Shown: one piece after another, positions 17,363 through 26,437 of the stretch
How positions within the stretch are numbered: the first letter of the stretch is position 1
How the letters are laid out: each line of letters begins with the position of its first letter
NCBI GenBank assembly: GCA_949297215.1
Contig: CASFRV010000003.1
Span: forward strand, 42,495-106,494
Reading direction: 5' to 3'
DNA from: an uncultured Bacteroidales bacterium
Lineage (GTDB): Bacteria > Bacteroidota > Bacteroidia > Bacteroidales > Bacteroidaceae
Length of the DNA stretch: 64,000 bases
Translations under genes and position numbers: made by a program
Notes under the pieces: generated by a model
The model's database searches: none
Seen by the model: only the letters and a program-made list of their open reading frames with translations
What the model was told of the DNA's origin: nothing

Positions 17363-18187
17363 ATGTCAAGAACCAATTTTGAGACTTTATTAGAGGCTGG
17401 CTGCCACTTCGGCCACCTGAAACGCAAATGGAATCCCGCCATGGCTCCTTATATCTTCATGGAGCGCAACGGTATCCACATCATCGATCTCCACAAGACG
17501 GTTGCCAAAATCGATGAAGCTGCTGAAGCCATGAAGCAGATTGCAAAATCGGGTAAGCGCATCCTCTTCGTTGCTACTAAAAAACAAGCTAAGCAAATCG
17601 TGGCTGAGAAAGCCGCTGCGCTGAACATGCCTTACGTTACGGAACGCTGGCCGGGCGGTATGCTCACCAACTTCCCGACGATCCGCAAGGCTGTCAAGAA
17701 AATGGCCAATATCGACAAGCTTACCAACGACGGTACTTTTGCCAACCTGTCGAAGCGCGAAATCCTGCAGATTTCCCGCCAGCGCGAAAAGCTGGAAAAG
17801 AACTTGGGCTCCATTGCCGACCTGACGCGTCTGCCCGCAGCTCTCTTCATCGTGGACATCTGCAAAGAGCACATCGCTGTGAAAGAAGCTCAGCGTCTGG
17901 GTATCCCCGTATTTGCAATGGTTGATACGAACGCCGACCCGAATGCTGTCGACTATGCCATCCCGGCTAACGACGATTCGAACAAGAGCATCGAGGTGAT
18001 CATGGATGCTTGCTGCGCGGCTATCGCCGAAGGACTGGAAGAGCGCAAGGCTGAAAAGGTGGATGCCGAAGCTGCCGGCGAAGGCGGTGAAGGTAAACCT
18101 GCCCGCAAGCGTTCGGCCAAGGCTCGCGTAGAAAACGCTCCTGCCGAACCGGCAGCCGAGACGGAGAACACGACGACCGAAGCTTAA
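17363..18187 (+). CDS. rpsB: 30S ribosomal protein S2 (uS2)
   Basis: 274 residues. Family motifs: LLEAGCHFGHLKRKWNP, GIHIIDLHKT, ERWPGGMLTNF, and VDTNADPNAVDYAIPANDD. The last 45 residues are an acidic, Ala/Glu/Lys-rich tail beyond the core, a length difference common in Bacteroidota S2. Followed by tsf after 34 bases, the universal rpsB-tsf pair. Confidence 0.97.
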   Translation: MSRTNFETLLEAGCHFGHLKRKWNPAMAPYIFMERNGIHIIDLHKTVAKIDEAAEAMKQIAKSGKRILFVATKKQAKQIVAEKAAALNMPYVTERWPGGMLTNFPTIRKAVKKMANIDKLTNDGTFANLSKREILQISRQREKLEKNLGSIADLTRLPAALFIVDICKEHIAVKEAQRLGIPVFAMVDTNADPNAVDYAIPANDDSNKSIEVIMDACCAAIAEGLEERKAEKVDAEAAGEGGEGKPARKRSAKARVENAPAEPAAETENTTTEA

Positions 18188-18221
18188 ACAAACCATACAT
18201 AGAAACTCTAAAACGAATATT

Positions 18222-19046
18222 ATGGCTGTAACCATTGAAGATATCAAAAAACTGCGTGCCATGACGGGTGCCGGCTTGGGCGATTGCAAAAAAGCCCTGG
18301 CCGAAGCCAACGACGACATGGAGGCTGCCATTGAAATCATCCGTAAGAAAGGTCAGGCTGTGGCTGCAAAACGTTCGGACCGCGAGGCTTCCGAGGGTTG
18401 CGTGCTGTGCAAGGCCGAGAATGGCTTTGGCGCAATCATCGCCTTGAAGTGTGAAACGGACTTCGTAGCCAAGAATGCCGATTTCGTGAAGTTGACCCAG
18501 GATATTCTGGACCTGGCCGTTGCCAACAAGTGCCAGACGCTTGATGAGGTGAAGGCTCTCCCGATGGGTAACGGAACGGTGGCCGACGCTGTGACGGATC
18601 GCAGCGGTATCACGGGTGAAAAGATGGAGCTCGACGGTTATCTGACGATCGAAAGCGACAATATTTCTTGCTACAACCACCAGAACAAGAATATGCTCTG
18701 CACGATGGTAGCTTTGAACAAAGCCGTTGATCCTCAGTATGGTCATGCCGTAGCCATGCAGGTAGCTGCCATGAATCCTATTTCGCTGGACGAGAAGGAC
18801 GTTCCCGAGCACGTTCGCAAGCAGGAGTTTGACATTGCTGCCGACAAGGCTCGCGAGGAAGGCAAGCCCGAGAATATGATCGAGCGCATTGCTGAAGGAC
18901 GTATGAAGAAATTCTACAAAGAGCAGTGCCTGCTGTTCCAGGAATTCATCCAGGACAGCAAGATTTCTGTGGCCGACTACCTGAAGCAGGCTGACAAGGA
19001 CTGCACGGTTGTTGCCTTCAAGCGTTTCACGCTGCGCGCAGAATAA
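18222..19046 (+). CDS. tsf: Elongation factor Ts
   Basis: 274 residues. N-terminal UBA-like module (KKLRAMTGAGLGDCKKAL), then the EF-Tu-contacting core with KCETDFVAKN and the dimerisation domain. It exchanges GDP for GTP on EF-Tu in the cytoplasm. Last gene of the operon, ending at a strong terminator. Confidence 0.97.
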   Translation: MAVTIEDIKKLRAMTGAGLGDCKKALAEANDDMEAAIEIIRKKGQAVAAKRSDREASEGCVLCKAENGFGAIIALKCETDFVAKNADFVKLTQDILDLAVANKCQTLDEVKALPMGNGTVADAVTDRSGITGEKMELDGYLTIESDNISCYNHQNKNMLCTMVALNKAVDPQYGHAVAMQVAAMNPISLDEKDVPEHVRKQEFDIAADKAREEGKPENMIERIAEGRMKKFYKEQCLLFQEFIQDSKISVADYLKQADKDCTVVAFKRFTLRAE

Positions 19047-19074
19047 AGAGACTTATTCCCGATAAAATGATAGA

Positions 19075-19112
19075 GAAGCGGCCTGACAAAAATAGTCAGG
19101 CCGCTTCTGTTG
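19075..19112 (+). terminator. Terminator after tsf
   Basis: Perfect 13-base stem GAAGCGGCCTGAC / GTCAGGCCGCTTC with a 7-base loop. The tail is only moderately T-rich. The following 100 bases, up to the rng terminator, hold nothing recognisable. Confidence 0.85.
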
Positions 19113-19208
19113 TATGATACACTTTCTCTCGTTACAGAAAAGAAGTAAAAACGGAACGATGGGGGAGGAGGTCTTTTTTTAAAAAACGTTTGCGACAAAA
19201 TACAAGAA

Positions 19209-19239
19209 GGGCCGTCGGATTTTCTGCTTCCGGCGGCCC
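19209..19239 (-). terminator. Terminator after rng
   Basis: Stem GGGCCGTCGGA / TCCGGCGGCCC (one G-T pair) located 7 bases beyond the rng stop on the minus strand. Confidence 0.75.
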
Positions 19240-19246
19240 TTTCGTA

Positions 19247-20821
19247 TTACTTCATTTCGTTGGCTTCTTTCATGTCAATCTCTTCTCCCTTCGTATTGTA
19301 GAAAATGTATTGGAGAAAAGCCAGTTTTTGATTGGGAATGATCTTGATACCCCAACCATACTTAAGCTGCCATTTGTGCTTAAGGGAAATAACGCCCTGA
19401 TTGATATAAGCAGCAACGAATGGGTGTACGTGAAGTCGGAATTTATGAATACCTAAATTGTTTACAAGAAAGTCGATCTTCTTTTCAAGCGTATCTGTAA
19501 AGAGGAAACTCGATTTGATGTGGCCAGTACCTCCACAAGTGGGGCAGTCTTCTTCGACATTGACGTCCATAGCCGGCCTGACTCTCTGCCGTGTAATTTG
19601 CATAAGCCCGAACTTGCTAAGTGGCAGTATGTTATGACGGGCTCTGTCCTTTTGCATGTTCTGGCACATCCGTTCGTAAAGTTTCTGACGGTTCTCTGCC
19701 AGATTCATGTCGATAAAGTCAACAACAATAATACCGCCCATGTCTCTCAGGCGCAGTTGGCGGGCCAGTTCGTCCGCGGCGCCGAGATTAACATCAAGGG
19801 CGTTGACTTCTTGCCCTTCCAAAGATTTGGAACGGTTGCCGCTGTTGATATCTACAACATGGAGCGCTTCTGTATGCTCGATGATCATGTAAGCGCCATG
19901 CTTGTATGTGACGGTGCGGCCGAAAGAAGTTTTAATTTGTTTGGTAACGGAGAAATTGTCGAAGATAGGTACCTGACCTTTGTAGAGCTTGACAATGTGT
20001 TTCCTCTCAGGAGCAATGAGGCTGACGTAGTCATGGATCTCATTGTAGACCGTTTGGTCGTTTACGTAGATGTTTTCGTAAGAAGGGTTGAAAAGATCGC
20101 GAAGCAAAGCAACGGCCCGGCTGGTTTCTTCGTAGGCTAGGGTAGGGACTTGCTTGGCATGGATGACTTTTGCCACGGTATCTTCCCATCGTTTGAGAAG
20201 AATGCCTAATTCCATGTCGAGTTCGGGTACGCGTTTGTTTTCGGCCACGGTTCTGATGATTACTCCGAAACCTTTGGGCTTAATGCTTTGGATTAGCTGT
20301 TTTAGACGCGCACGTTCGGCGTTGCTTTTGATCTTTGATGAAACAGAAACTTTATCGCCAAAAGGAATGAGCACCAAGTACCTGCCCGCAAATGACAATT
20401 CGCAGGTAAGCCGAGGTCCTTTGGTCGAGATGGGTTCTTTTACGATTTGCACCAAGACCTCTTGGCCGACTTTCAATGTGTTCTGTATGCTTCCTCCTTT
20501 TTCCAGCTCGGGCTGGGCAGGAACTTTTGAGATGGAAAGATTTTTTCTCTTTTCATCTCCAAGAAGTTGCAGGAATTTTTCTACGGTATTAAAACGCGTT
20601 CCCAAATCCAAGTAGTGAAGAAACGCATCTTTTTCATATCCGACGTTCACGAAGCAGGCATTTAGTCCGGTCATGATTTTTCTGACCTTGGCCAAATAGA
20701 TATTTCCTACTGAAAAGTGTTCAGCTCGCCCTTCTTGCTGGAATTCAACCAGTCTTTTGTCTTCAAGAAGAGCGATGGAAATGTCTTTTGGCTGGACGTC
20801 TACGATTACTTCGCTTGTCAT
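19247..20821 (-). CDS. rng: Ribonuclease E/G family endoribonuclease (RNase G type)
   Basis: 524 residues, RNase G length, without the long C-terminal scaffold of RNase E. S1 domain near 35-125 (GNIYLAKVRKIMTGLNACFV); catalytic domain with DINSGNRS and a magnesium-binding IIVVDFIDM; zinc-link CPTCGGTGH. It cuts single-stranded AU-rich RNA in rRNA maturation and mRNA decay. It is the last gene of a minus-strand group HU - 29-residue basic protein - rng. A perfect 12-base inverted repeat lies in its leader. AT-richer than genes on either side. Confidence 0.93.
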   Translation of the reverse strand: MTSEVIVDVQPKDISIALLEDKRLVEFQQEGRAEHFSVGNIYLAKVRKIMTGLNACFVNVGYEKDAFLHYLDLGTRFNTVEKFLQLLGDEKRKNLSISKVPAQPELEKGGSIQNTLKVGQEVLVQIVKEPISTKGPRLTCELSFAGRYLVLIPFGDKVSVSSKIKSNAERARLKQLIQSIKPKGFGVIIRTVAENKRVPELDMELGILLKRWEDTVAKVIHAKQVPTLAYEETSRAVALLRDLFNPSYENIYVNDQTVYNEIHDYVSLIAPERKHIVKLYKGQVPIFDNFSVTKQIKTSFGRTVTYKHGAYMIIEHTEALHVVDINSGNRSKSLEGQEVNALDVNLGAADELARQLRLRDMGGIIVVDFIDMNLAENRQKLYERMCQNMQKDRARHNILPLSKFGLMQITRQRVRPAMDVNVEEDCPTCGGTGHIKSSFLFTDTLEKKIDFLVNNLGIHKFRLHVHPFVAAYINQGVISLKHKWQLKYGWGIKIIPNQKLAFLQYIFYNTKGEEIDMKEANEMK

Positions 20822-20838
20822 GTTCTTATTACTTTAAA

Positions 20839-20880
20839 CTAAGAACAAACCTGAAAGCAATTCTTCAAGTTTGTTCTTAG
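20839..20880 (-). repeat. Perfect inverted repeat in the rng leader
   Basis: CTAAGAACAAAC (20839-20850) and GTTTGTTCTTAG (20869-20880), 12 of 12 paired, 18-base loop, ending 17 bases before the rng ATG. No long T-tract follows on the minus strand, so it looks more like an RNA structure in the leader than a strong terminator. A role in rng autoregulation is inference. Confidence 0.55.
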
Positions 20881-20901
20881 TAGAGATTTGATTCCGTACG
20901 A

Positions 20902-20991
20902 TTATTTGCTCTTATGACGGTTCTTTCTCAATCTCTTTTTACGTTTGTGAGTAGACATCTTGTGTCTTTTTTTCTTCTTACCGCTAGGCAT
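20902..20991 (-). CDS. 29-residue highly basic protein, AURKAIP1/COX24 (bS22/mS38-like)
   Basis: A 30-codon frame from ATG (20989-20991) to TAA reads MPSGKKKKRHKMSTHKRKKR followed by LRKNRHKSK. More than half of the residues are Lys, Arg or His. The pattern matches the tiny basic proteins of Bacteroidota annotated as AURKAIP1/COX24-domain, relatives of mitochondrial mS38 and actinobacterial bS22, which bind the small ribosomal subunit. It sits 20 bases after HU and 80 before rng. Such genes are often missed because of length. Ribosome association is inferred from the family. Confidence 0.8.
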   Translation of the reverse strand: MPSGKKKKRHKMSTHKRKKRLRKNRHKSK

Positions 20992-21011
20992 AGTCTTAAG
21001 TTTTATGTTAG

Positions 21012-21293
21012 TTATTTGAGTTTAGAAATGGCGTTCGTAAAAGTCTTGGCAGGCTTAAAGGAAGGGATGTTATGTTCCGGTATGATGATTGTCGTATTCT
21101 TTGAAATGTTTCTTGCAGTCTTTTGGGCTCTCTTTTTCAGAATGAAGCTTCCAAAACCTCGTAAATAAACATTTTCCTCTTTAACGAGTGAATCTTTTAC
21201 CGTCTCCATAAAAGCTTCTACCGTTGCAAGTGCTGTTGTTTTGTCAACACCTGTCTTCTTTGATATCTCATTAACGATTTCTGCTTTCGTCAT
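21012..21293 (-). CDS. HU-family DNA-binding protein
   Basis: 93 residues from ATG 21293 (MTKAEIVNEISKKTGVD). HU/IHF fold with RGFGSFILKKRAQKTARN and the DNA-wrapping beta-arm ending in the IPxxxxxxFKPAK signature (IPEHNIPSFKPAK). A nucleoid protein that binds and bends DNA as a dimer. Three further HU-type proteins occur at 51716-54857. First gene of the minus-strand group leading to rng. Confidence 0.93.
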   Translation of the reverse strand: MTKAEIVNEISKKTGVDKTTALATVEAFMETVKDSLVKEENVYLRGFGSFILKKRAQKTARNISKNTTIIIPEHNIPSFKPAKTFTNAISKLK

Positions 21294-21335
21294 CTTATCC
21301 AATTCATTTGTGATACATAAATCTCAAAAACTCTG

Positions 21336-21343
21336 CAAAGATA
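21336..21343 (-). promoter_or_regulatory. -7 promoter element of the HU gene
   Basis: Minus strand reads TATCTTTG, an exact TAnnTTTG match, 43 bases before the HU ATG. Confidence 0.55.
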
Positions 21344-21415
21344 TAATTTTCAGCTGATTTGAGAAAATATGTAGCGCATTTTGTGTCGTTTTCAGCCAGA
21401 TAAGGCTCATTTGCA

Positions 21416-21853
21416 TTAGTGGAGGGGAATTTTCTTTATGCGGTTGATGTGCCGCCCTCCCTCGAAATCTGTATTAAAGAATTCGTCCATGATTTTAGTG
21501 GCCGTTTGCTCATTAATATAACGCCCCGGCATAACAAGAACATTGGCATCATTATGCAATCTTGTCATGTGAGCAATCTCTGGTGTCCAGCAAAGGGCAG
21601 CACGAACGTTTGAATGTTTGTTTAGAGCCATGCTGATGCCTTCGCCGGTCCCGCAAATTCCGATGCCACACGTGCAATCGTTTTTGGCCAACATTTCTGC
21701 TAACTTGTGGGCGTAGTCTGGATAGTCACAACTTTCTTCATTGTAACAGCCATAGTCTATATATTTAATATGGTGTGCGTCCAGGTATTTTATCACGTGT
21801 TGTTTTAGCGCAAACCCGGCATGATCAGAAGCTAAGCCAACAATTTTTTCCAT
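21416..21853 (-). CDS. rpiB: Ribose-5-phosphate isomerase B
   Basis: 145 residues, RpiB/LacAB fold. ASDHAGFALK at the N-terminus holds the phosphate-binding Asp-His; GICGTGEGISMALNK carries the catalytic Cys and anion hole; NANVLVMPGR-type segment (NDANVLVMPGR) completes the site. Interconverts ribose-5-phosphate and ribulose-5-phosphate. It starts 6 bases after the tkt stop, so the two pentose-phosphate enzymes form an operon. Confidence 0.95.
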   Translation of the reverse strand: MEKIVGLASDHAGFALKQHVIKYLDAHHIKYIDYGCYNEESCDYPDYAHKLAEMLAKNDCTCGIGICGTGEGISMALNKHSNVRAALCWTPEIAHMTRLHNDANVLVMPGRYINEQTATKIMDEFFNTDFEGGRHINRIKKIPLH

Positions 21854-21859
21854 TTGTGT

Positions 21860-23878
21860 TTATGCATTTAGATATTCCAAGACTTCATTATATATGTTCT
21901 CCGGCGTGAATCCTAATTTCTCTTCCAGAACTTTGAACGGAGCGGAAAAGCCAAAGCTGTTCATGCCATAAATCTTCCCTTGCTTACCGACTAAACCTTC
22001 GAATGTGGCAGGTAGTCCGGCTGTGAGGGCGAAAATTTTGCAATTGTTGGGAAGAACGCTTTCTTGGTACGCCGGTGATTGCTGTTTGAAGAGACCTTCC
22101 GAAGGACAGCTGACAACTTTCGCTTTTATGCCTTTTTCTTTCAGCATTTTCTCAACACTTACAAGAGTAGAAACCTCAGAACCCGATGCTAATAATACGA
22201 TATCTGGATTTTTCTCTTCAATAACAGTATACGCTCCCTTGCAAACCGACGTATAGCAGGTTCCTTCTGGTAAGTTGTTGACATTTTGCCGACTGAAAAT
22301 GAGAGCAGTTGGTGTTTGCGTATTTTCCATCGCAAGCTTCCAGCATTCAGTAACTTCTTTTACGTCAGCAGGTCTTAATACCAAGACAGAATCACGTCCG
22401 CTGTGGTTTTTAAGTTTTTCCATTAAGCGTATTTGCGCTTCTTGTTCGATAGGTTCGTGTGTCGGTCCGTCTTCTCCGACACGGAAGCTATCATGTGTCC
22501 ATACGAACTTAACGGGAAGTTCCATTAGTGCAGCCATACGTATGGCTGGCTTCATGTAATCGGAGAATACAAAGAATGTTCCCATGGCTGTAATTATTCC
22601 TCCATGCAGTGTCATGCCTATACATATACATGCCATGGTAAGTTCGGACACGCCGGCTTGAATAAATCCACCGGAGAAGTCTCCTTTTTGGATTACAGTA
22701 GTATTAGTTAAAAAGCCATCGGTTTTATCTGAATTGCACAAGTCGGCAGATGCCACTATCATGTTTTTAACATGAGCAGACAACAAGGCAAGGCAGTTCG
22801 ACGACCCGTTACGCGTCGGAGCATTGTCTTTTTGCACAATTTCATCCCAAGGTATTTGGGGTAATTTATTGTCAAACCAATCTTTCAATAATTGGGCGCG
22901 ATCTGGATGTAAGTCTTCCCACGCTTTTTCTTCAGCATGTCGTTCTGCGACGATGTCTCTTAATTCTTTTCTCCTTTTAGCATAGAGTTCTTGCACTTCA
23001 TCGTAAATGATGAACGGGTCATCTGGATTTCCTCCAAGATTTTTAATTGTATTATAGTAAGCATCTCCTCCTAATGGAGCACCATGGGTTCCACAGTCAT
23101 GTTCATAGCTGGATCCATCGGCCTTTACGCAGCCTTTGCCCATTATGCAATGGCCTATAATCAGGGTAGGGCGATCTTTTTCAGCAACAGCTGTCTTTAG
23201 AGCGTTGCGGATTTCATCGCAGTTGTTACCGTCTATTTCAATAACATTCCAATTCCAAGCTTTATATTTAAGGCCTGTGTCTTCGCTTATAACTTCCCGA
23301 GTTTCTGTGCTTAATTGAATTTCGTTGGCATCGAAGAACATGATGAGATTGTTCAGGCCTAAATGTCCTGCAATTCTACCGGCTCCTTGTGAAATTTCTT
23401 CTTGGATGCCGCCATCGCTTATGTACGTGAAAATCTTTTCTTTCAAAAAAGAGGTGTTTCCCGTTCTTGCATATAGTGCTTTGGCCGCAATTGCAGCACC
23501 TACGGCGTATGTGTGACCTTGTCCTAATGGACCAGAAGTGTTTTCAATGCGCCGTAAAATATTCAGTTCCGGGTGCCCAGGAGTCGGAGATTTCCACTGG
23601 CGGAATTTTTTTAGCTCATCTATAGTATAATCACCTGTTAATGCTAATTGGGCATATAGCATAGGAGACATATGTCCAGGGTCTAGGAAAAACCGATCCC
23701 GGCATATCCATGTGGGATCGTCTGGGTCGTATGTTAAGAATTCGGAGAAGAGCACATTGATGAAGTCTGCACCGCCCATGGCGCCACCCGGATGGCCTGA
23801 ATGCGCTTTTTCTACCATAGAAGCAGCCAATATGCGAATATTGTTTGCTGCTAGTTCCATCAGTTCTTTATTTTCCAT
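21860..23878 (-). CDS. tkt: Transketolase
   Basis: 672 residues from ATG 23878; five upstream codons (TTG start) were not used. Thiamine-diphosphate enzyme of the non-oxidative pentose phosphate pathway. Motifs: AHSGHPGGAMGGAD, the TPP loop GDG-type region (ISDGGIQEEISQGAG), DANEIQLS, HDSFRVGEDGPTHEPIEQ, and the C-terminal domain. Cotranscribed with rpiB. Base composition is clearly AT-richer than in the flanking 10 kb blocks. Confidence 0.96.
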   Translation of the reverse strand: MENKELMELAANNIRILAASMVEKAHSGHPGGAMGGADFINVLFSEFLTYDPDDPTWICRDRFFLDPGHMSPMLYAQLALTGDYTIDELKKFRQWKSPTPGHPELNILRRIENTSGPLGQGHTYAVGAAIAAKALYARTGNTSFLKEKIFTYISDGGIQEEISQGAGRIAGHLGLNNLIMFFDANEIQLSTETREVISEDTGLKYKAWNWNVIEIDGNNCDEIRNALKTAVAEKDRPTLIIGHCIMGKGCVKADGSSYEHDCGTHGAPLGGDAYYNTIKNLGGNPDDPFIIYDEVQELYAKRRKELRDIVAERHAEEKAWEDLHPDRAQLLKDWFDNKLPQIPWDEIVQKDNAPTRNGSSNCLALLSAHVKNMIVASADLCNSDKTDGFLTNTTVIQKGDFSGGFIQAGVSELTMACICIGMTLHGGIITAMGTFFVFSDYMKPAIRMAALMELPVKFVWTHDSFRVGEDGPTHEPIEQEAQIRLMEKLKNHSGRDSVLVLRPADVKEVTECWKLAMENTQTPTALIFSRQNVNNLPEGTCYTSVCKGAYTVIEEKNPDIVLLASGSEVSTLVSVEKMLKEKGIKAKVVSCPSEGLFKQQSPAYQESVLPNNCKIFALTAGLPATFEGLVGKQGKIYGMNSFGFSAPFKVLEEKLGFTPENIYNEVLEYLNA

Positions 23879-23900
23879 TTTTATATCAGACAATTTACTG

Positions 23901-23908
23901 CAAAGTTA
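23901..23908 (-). promoter_or_regulatory. -7 promoter element of tkt-rpiB
   Basis: Minus strand reads TAACTTTG, 22 bases before the tkt ATG. No clear -33 element. Confidence 0.5.
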
Positions 23909-24063
23909 GTGTAAAAAAATGGTTTCATATATTATTCCAAGACTTGTTTCAAAGTAAAACACCATATCATGAGGTTCGAACTCTCTATTAAACATAATAT
24001 ATATTACCATCTCGCTGGTAAATTCCTTATATTGGGAGAAAAGTTGTATTACAAGGGAGGAAA

Positions 24064-24094
24064 TTGTTTTGTTCCGAGGAAAATTGTATCTTTG
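24064..24094 (+). promoter_or_regulatory. Promoter of rpmF-fabH
   Basis: TTG at 24064-24066, 20 bases, TATCTTTG at 24087-24094; the predicted leader is about 30 bases. Confidence 0.7.
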
Positions 24095-24129
24095 CACCTT
24101 GAAAAGGAAAATCTAAATATTTACAGACA

Positions 24130-24315
24130 ATGGCACATCCTAAAAGAAGACAATCTAAAACGAGAACATTAAAGCGCAGAACCCATGACAAGGCCGTAGC
24201 TCCGACGTTGGCAATTTGTCCGAATTGCGGCGGATGGCATATCTATCATACAGTTTGTCCTACCTGCGGCTATTATAGAGGAAAGCTCGCCGTAGAAAAA
24301 GAAGTAATGGAATAA
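24130..24315 (+). CDS. rpmF: 50S ribosomal protein L32 (bL32)
   Basis: 61 residues. Begins MAHPKRRQSKTRTLKRRTHD and keeps both zinc-ligand pairs (CPNC and CPTC), so this is the zinc-binding form. Followed after 47 bases by fabH, the widely conserved rpmF-fab link between ribosome and fatty-acid synthesis. Confidence 0.96.
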   Translation: MAHPKRRQSKTRTLKRRTHDKAVAPTLAICPNCGGWHIYHTVCPTCGYYRGKLAVEKEVME

Positions 24316-24362
24316 AAAGGCTTACGTAGGCCTGATTTTCTGTTTCTTCAAGAATAAAAGTT

Positions 24363-25364
24363 ATGGAAAGACTTAATGCAATTATAACAGGAGTCGGTGG
24401 CTATGTTCCCGAGTATGTTCTAAATAATGAGGAACTTTCTCGGATGGTTGATACCAATGATGAGTGGATTATGACGCGCATTGGTATCAAGGAAAGGCGC
24501 ATTCTCAACGAGGAAGGCTTAGGAACGAGCTATTTGGCGAGAAAAGCTGTGAAGCAGCTTTTGGAAAAAACAAATACCGACCCGCAGGAGATTGATTGCT
24601 TGATAGTCGCAACGTCCACGCCAGACTACCATTTTCCGTCTACATCGTCCATCGTCTTAGGAAGATTGGGCATGAAGAATGCTTTTGCCATTGATATGCA
24701 AGCAGCATGCAGCGGATTCCTTTTTGCTATGGATTTTGCAGCCGGTTTGGTGCAAAGCGGTCGATATAAGAAGGTCGTAGTTTGCGGAGCCGACAAGATG
24801 TCGAGCGTCGTAGACTATACCGATCGTGCAACCTGCCCTATTTTTGGCGATGGAGCAGCCGCAGTGCTGGTTGAGCCTTCGGAAGAAGATTTTGGCTGGA
24901 AGGATTCTTATTTGAGAACAGATGGTAAAGGTCTTCCGTTCCTTTGTATAAAGGCCGGTGGTTCTGTATGTAATCCATCCTACTTTACAATTGACCACCG
25001 AATGCACTATCTTCACCAGGAAGGGCGTTCTGTTTTCAAATTCGCTGTGACGAACATGAGCGACGCAAGTGCAATCATAGCAGAACGTAACGAACTGAAT
25101 AAAGATAATATTGCGTGGATCATCCCCCACCAGGCAAACGTGCGTATCATCGAGGCTGTCGCCAATCGCTTGGAAGTGCCCATGGATAAGGTAATGCTGA
25201 ACATTCAGCGTTATGGTAATACTTCCGCAGGAACGCTTCCGCTTGCTCTTTGGGATTACGAAAAACAGCTTAAGAAAGGTGATAATTTGATACTTACAGC
25301 ATTTGGAGCCGGCTTTACGTGGGGCGCTGCCTATTTGAAGTGGGCTTATGATGGCGGTAAGTAG
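24363..25364 (+). CDS. fabH: 3-oxoacyl-[acyl-carrier-protein] synthase III
   Basis: 333 residues, KAS III fold. Catalytic triad Cys116 (MQAACSGF), His256 (IPHQANVR) and Asn286 ([10 protein letters not shown]). Condenses an acyl-CoA primer with malonyl-ACP to start fatty-acid synthesis, in this phylum often from branched primers. Lies in the rpmF operon and ends at a terminator before era. Confidence 0.94.
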   Translation: MERLNAIITGVGGYVPEYVLNNEELSRMVDTNDEWIMTRIGIKERRILNEEGLGTSYLARKAVKQLLEKTNTDPQEIDCLIVATSTPDYHFPSTSSIVLGRLGMKNAFAIDMQAACSGFLFAMDFAAGLVQSGRYKKVVVCGADKMSSVVDYTDRATCPIFGDGAAAVLVEPSEEDFGWKDSYLRTDGKGLPFLCIKAGGSVCNPSYFTIDHRMHYLHQEGRSVFKFAVTNMSDASAIIAERNELNKDNIAWIIPHQANVRIIEAVANRLEVPMDKVMLNIQRYGNTSAGTLPLALWDYEKQLKKGDNLILTAFGAGFTWGAAYLKWAYDGGK

Positions 25365-25410
25365 AAGAAGTTCTTTATACAGGGAACAATCTTTAAGATC
25401 GAATTAGTTG

Positions 25411-25453
25411 AAAGAACGCATCCCGCAATCTATTTGCCCGATGCGTTCTTTTA
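25411..25453 (+). terminator. Terminator between fabH and era
   Basis: Perfect 12-base stem AAAGAACGCATC / GATGCGTTCTTT with a 17-base loop; the right arm ends in TTTT. Confidence 0.75.
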
Positions 25454-25491
25454 CCTAATCATACAAAGCATAAATATCTGTTTCTAAGAAT

Positions 25492-26376
25492 ATGGCACAC
25501 AAGGCCGGTTTCGTAAATATCGTAGGCAATCCGAATGTCGGGAAATCAACATTGATGAACCTCTTGGTCGGGGAACGTATTTCAATTGCTACCTTTAAGG
25601 CTCAGACCACCCGGCATCGCATTATGGGTATCATTAATACAGACGATGCCCAAATTGTGTTTTCCGATACCCCCGGAGTTTTAAAGCCCAATTACAAGCT
25701 GCAAGAGTCCATGTTGGCTTTTTCAGAATCGGCATTAAAGGATGCAGATGTCCTTTTATACGTGACGGATGTTGTTGAGAAGATTGATAAGAACAGCAAT
25801 TTCCTGGAAAAGGTGGGCAAGATGGACGTGCCGGTTCTTGTGCTGATTAATAAAATCGACCTTTCCAATCAAAAAGAGCTGGAAGCGCTTGTTGCAGAAT
25901 GGACCTCCCTGCTGCCAAAGGCCGAAATCTATCCCATCTCGGCCAAAGCAAAGTTTAACGTCGATCGCGTGCTTGAGCGCATCAAGTCGCTTCTGCCCGA
26001 CTCTCCCCCCTACTTTGATAAGGACCAATGGACGGACAAGCCGGCCCGTTTCTTTGTGACGGAAATCATCAGAGAGAAAATTCTGCTCTATTACAGTAAG
26101 GAAATCCCCTACTCCGTTGAGGTGGTTGTCGACAGCTTTAAGGAGGCAGAAAAGAGCATTCACATAAATGCCGTTATCAACGTTGAGCGTGAAAGCCAGA
26201 AAGGGATTATCATCGGTCATCGGGGTGTCGCTTTGAAGAAGGTAGCCACCGAGGCCCGTAAATCGTTGGAGAAATTTTTCGGGAAGAGTATATATTTGGA
26301 GATATTCGTTAAGGTCGATAAGAATTGGCGCGATTCTGCCCGTCGTCTCGAAGCATACGGATATCAGCCGGAGTGA
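25492..26376 (+). CDS. era: GTPase Era
   Basis: 294 residues. G1 [13 protein letters not shown]2/T region, G3 DTPGV, G4 NKID, then a C-terminal KH domain with GIIIGHRGVALKKVATEARK. Binds the 3' end of 16S rRNA and checks small-subunit assembly. Directly followed by der, a pairing typical of Bacteroidota. Confidence 0.96.
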   Translation: MAHKAGFVNIVGNPNVGKSTLMNLLVGERISIATFKAQTTRHRIMGIINTDDAQIVFSDTPGVLKPNYKLQESMLAFSESALKDADVLLYVTDVVEKIDKNSNFLEKVGKMDVPVLVLINKIDLSNQKELEALVAEWTSLLPKAEIYPISAKAKFNVDRVLERIKSLLPDSPPYFDKDQWTDKPARFFVTEIIREKILLYYSKEIPYSVEVVVDSFKEAEKSIHINAVINVERESQKGIIIGHRGVALKKVATEARKSLEKFFGKSIYLEIFVKVDKNWRDSARRLEAYGYQPE

Positions 26377-26437
26377 TAAGTAGAACAGAAAAGAAGAAAC
26401 CCTGCCGGCCGGCGGTCGGCGAAGTTTATCAAGAGAT

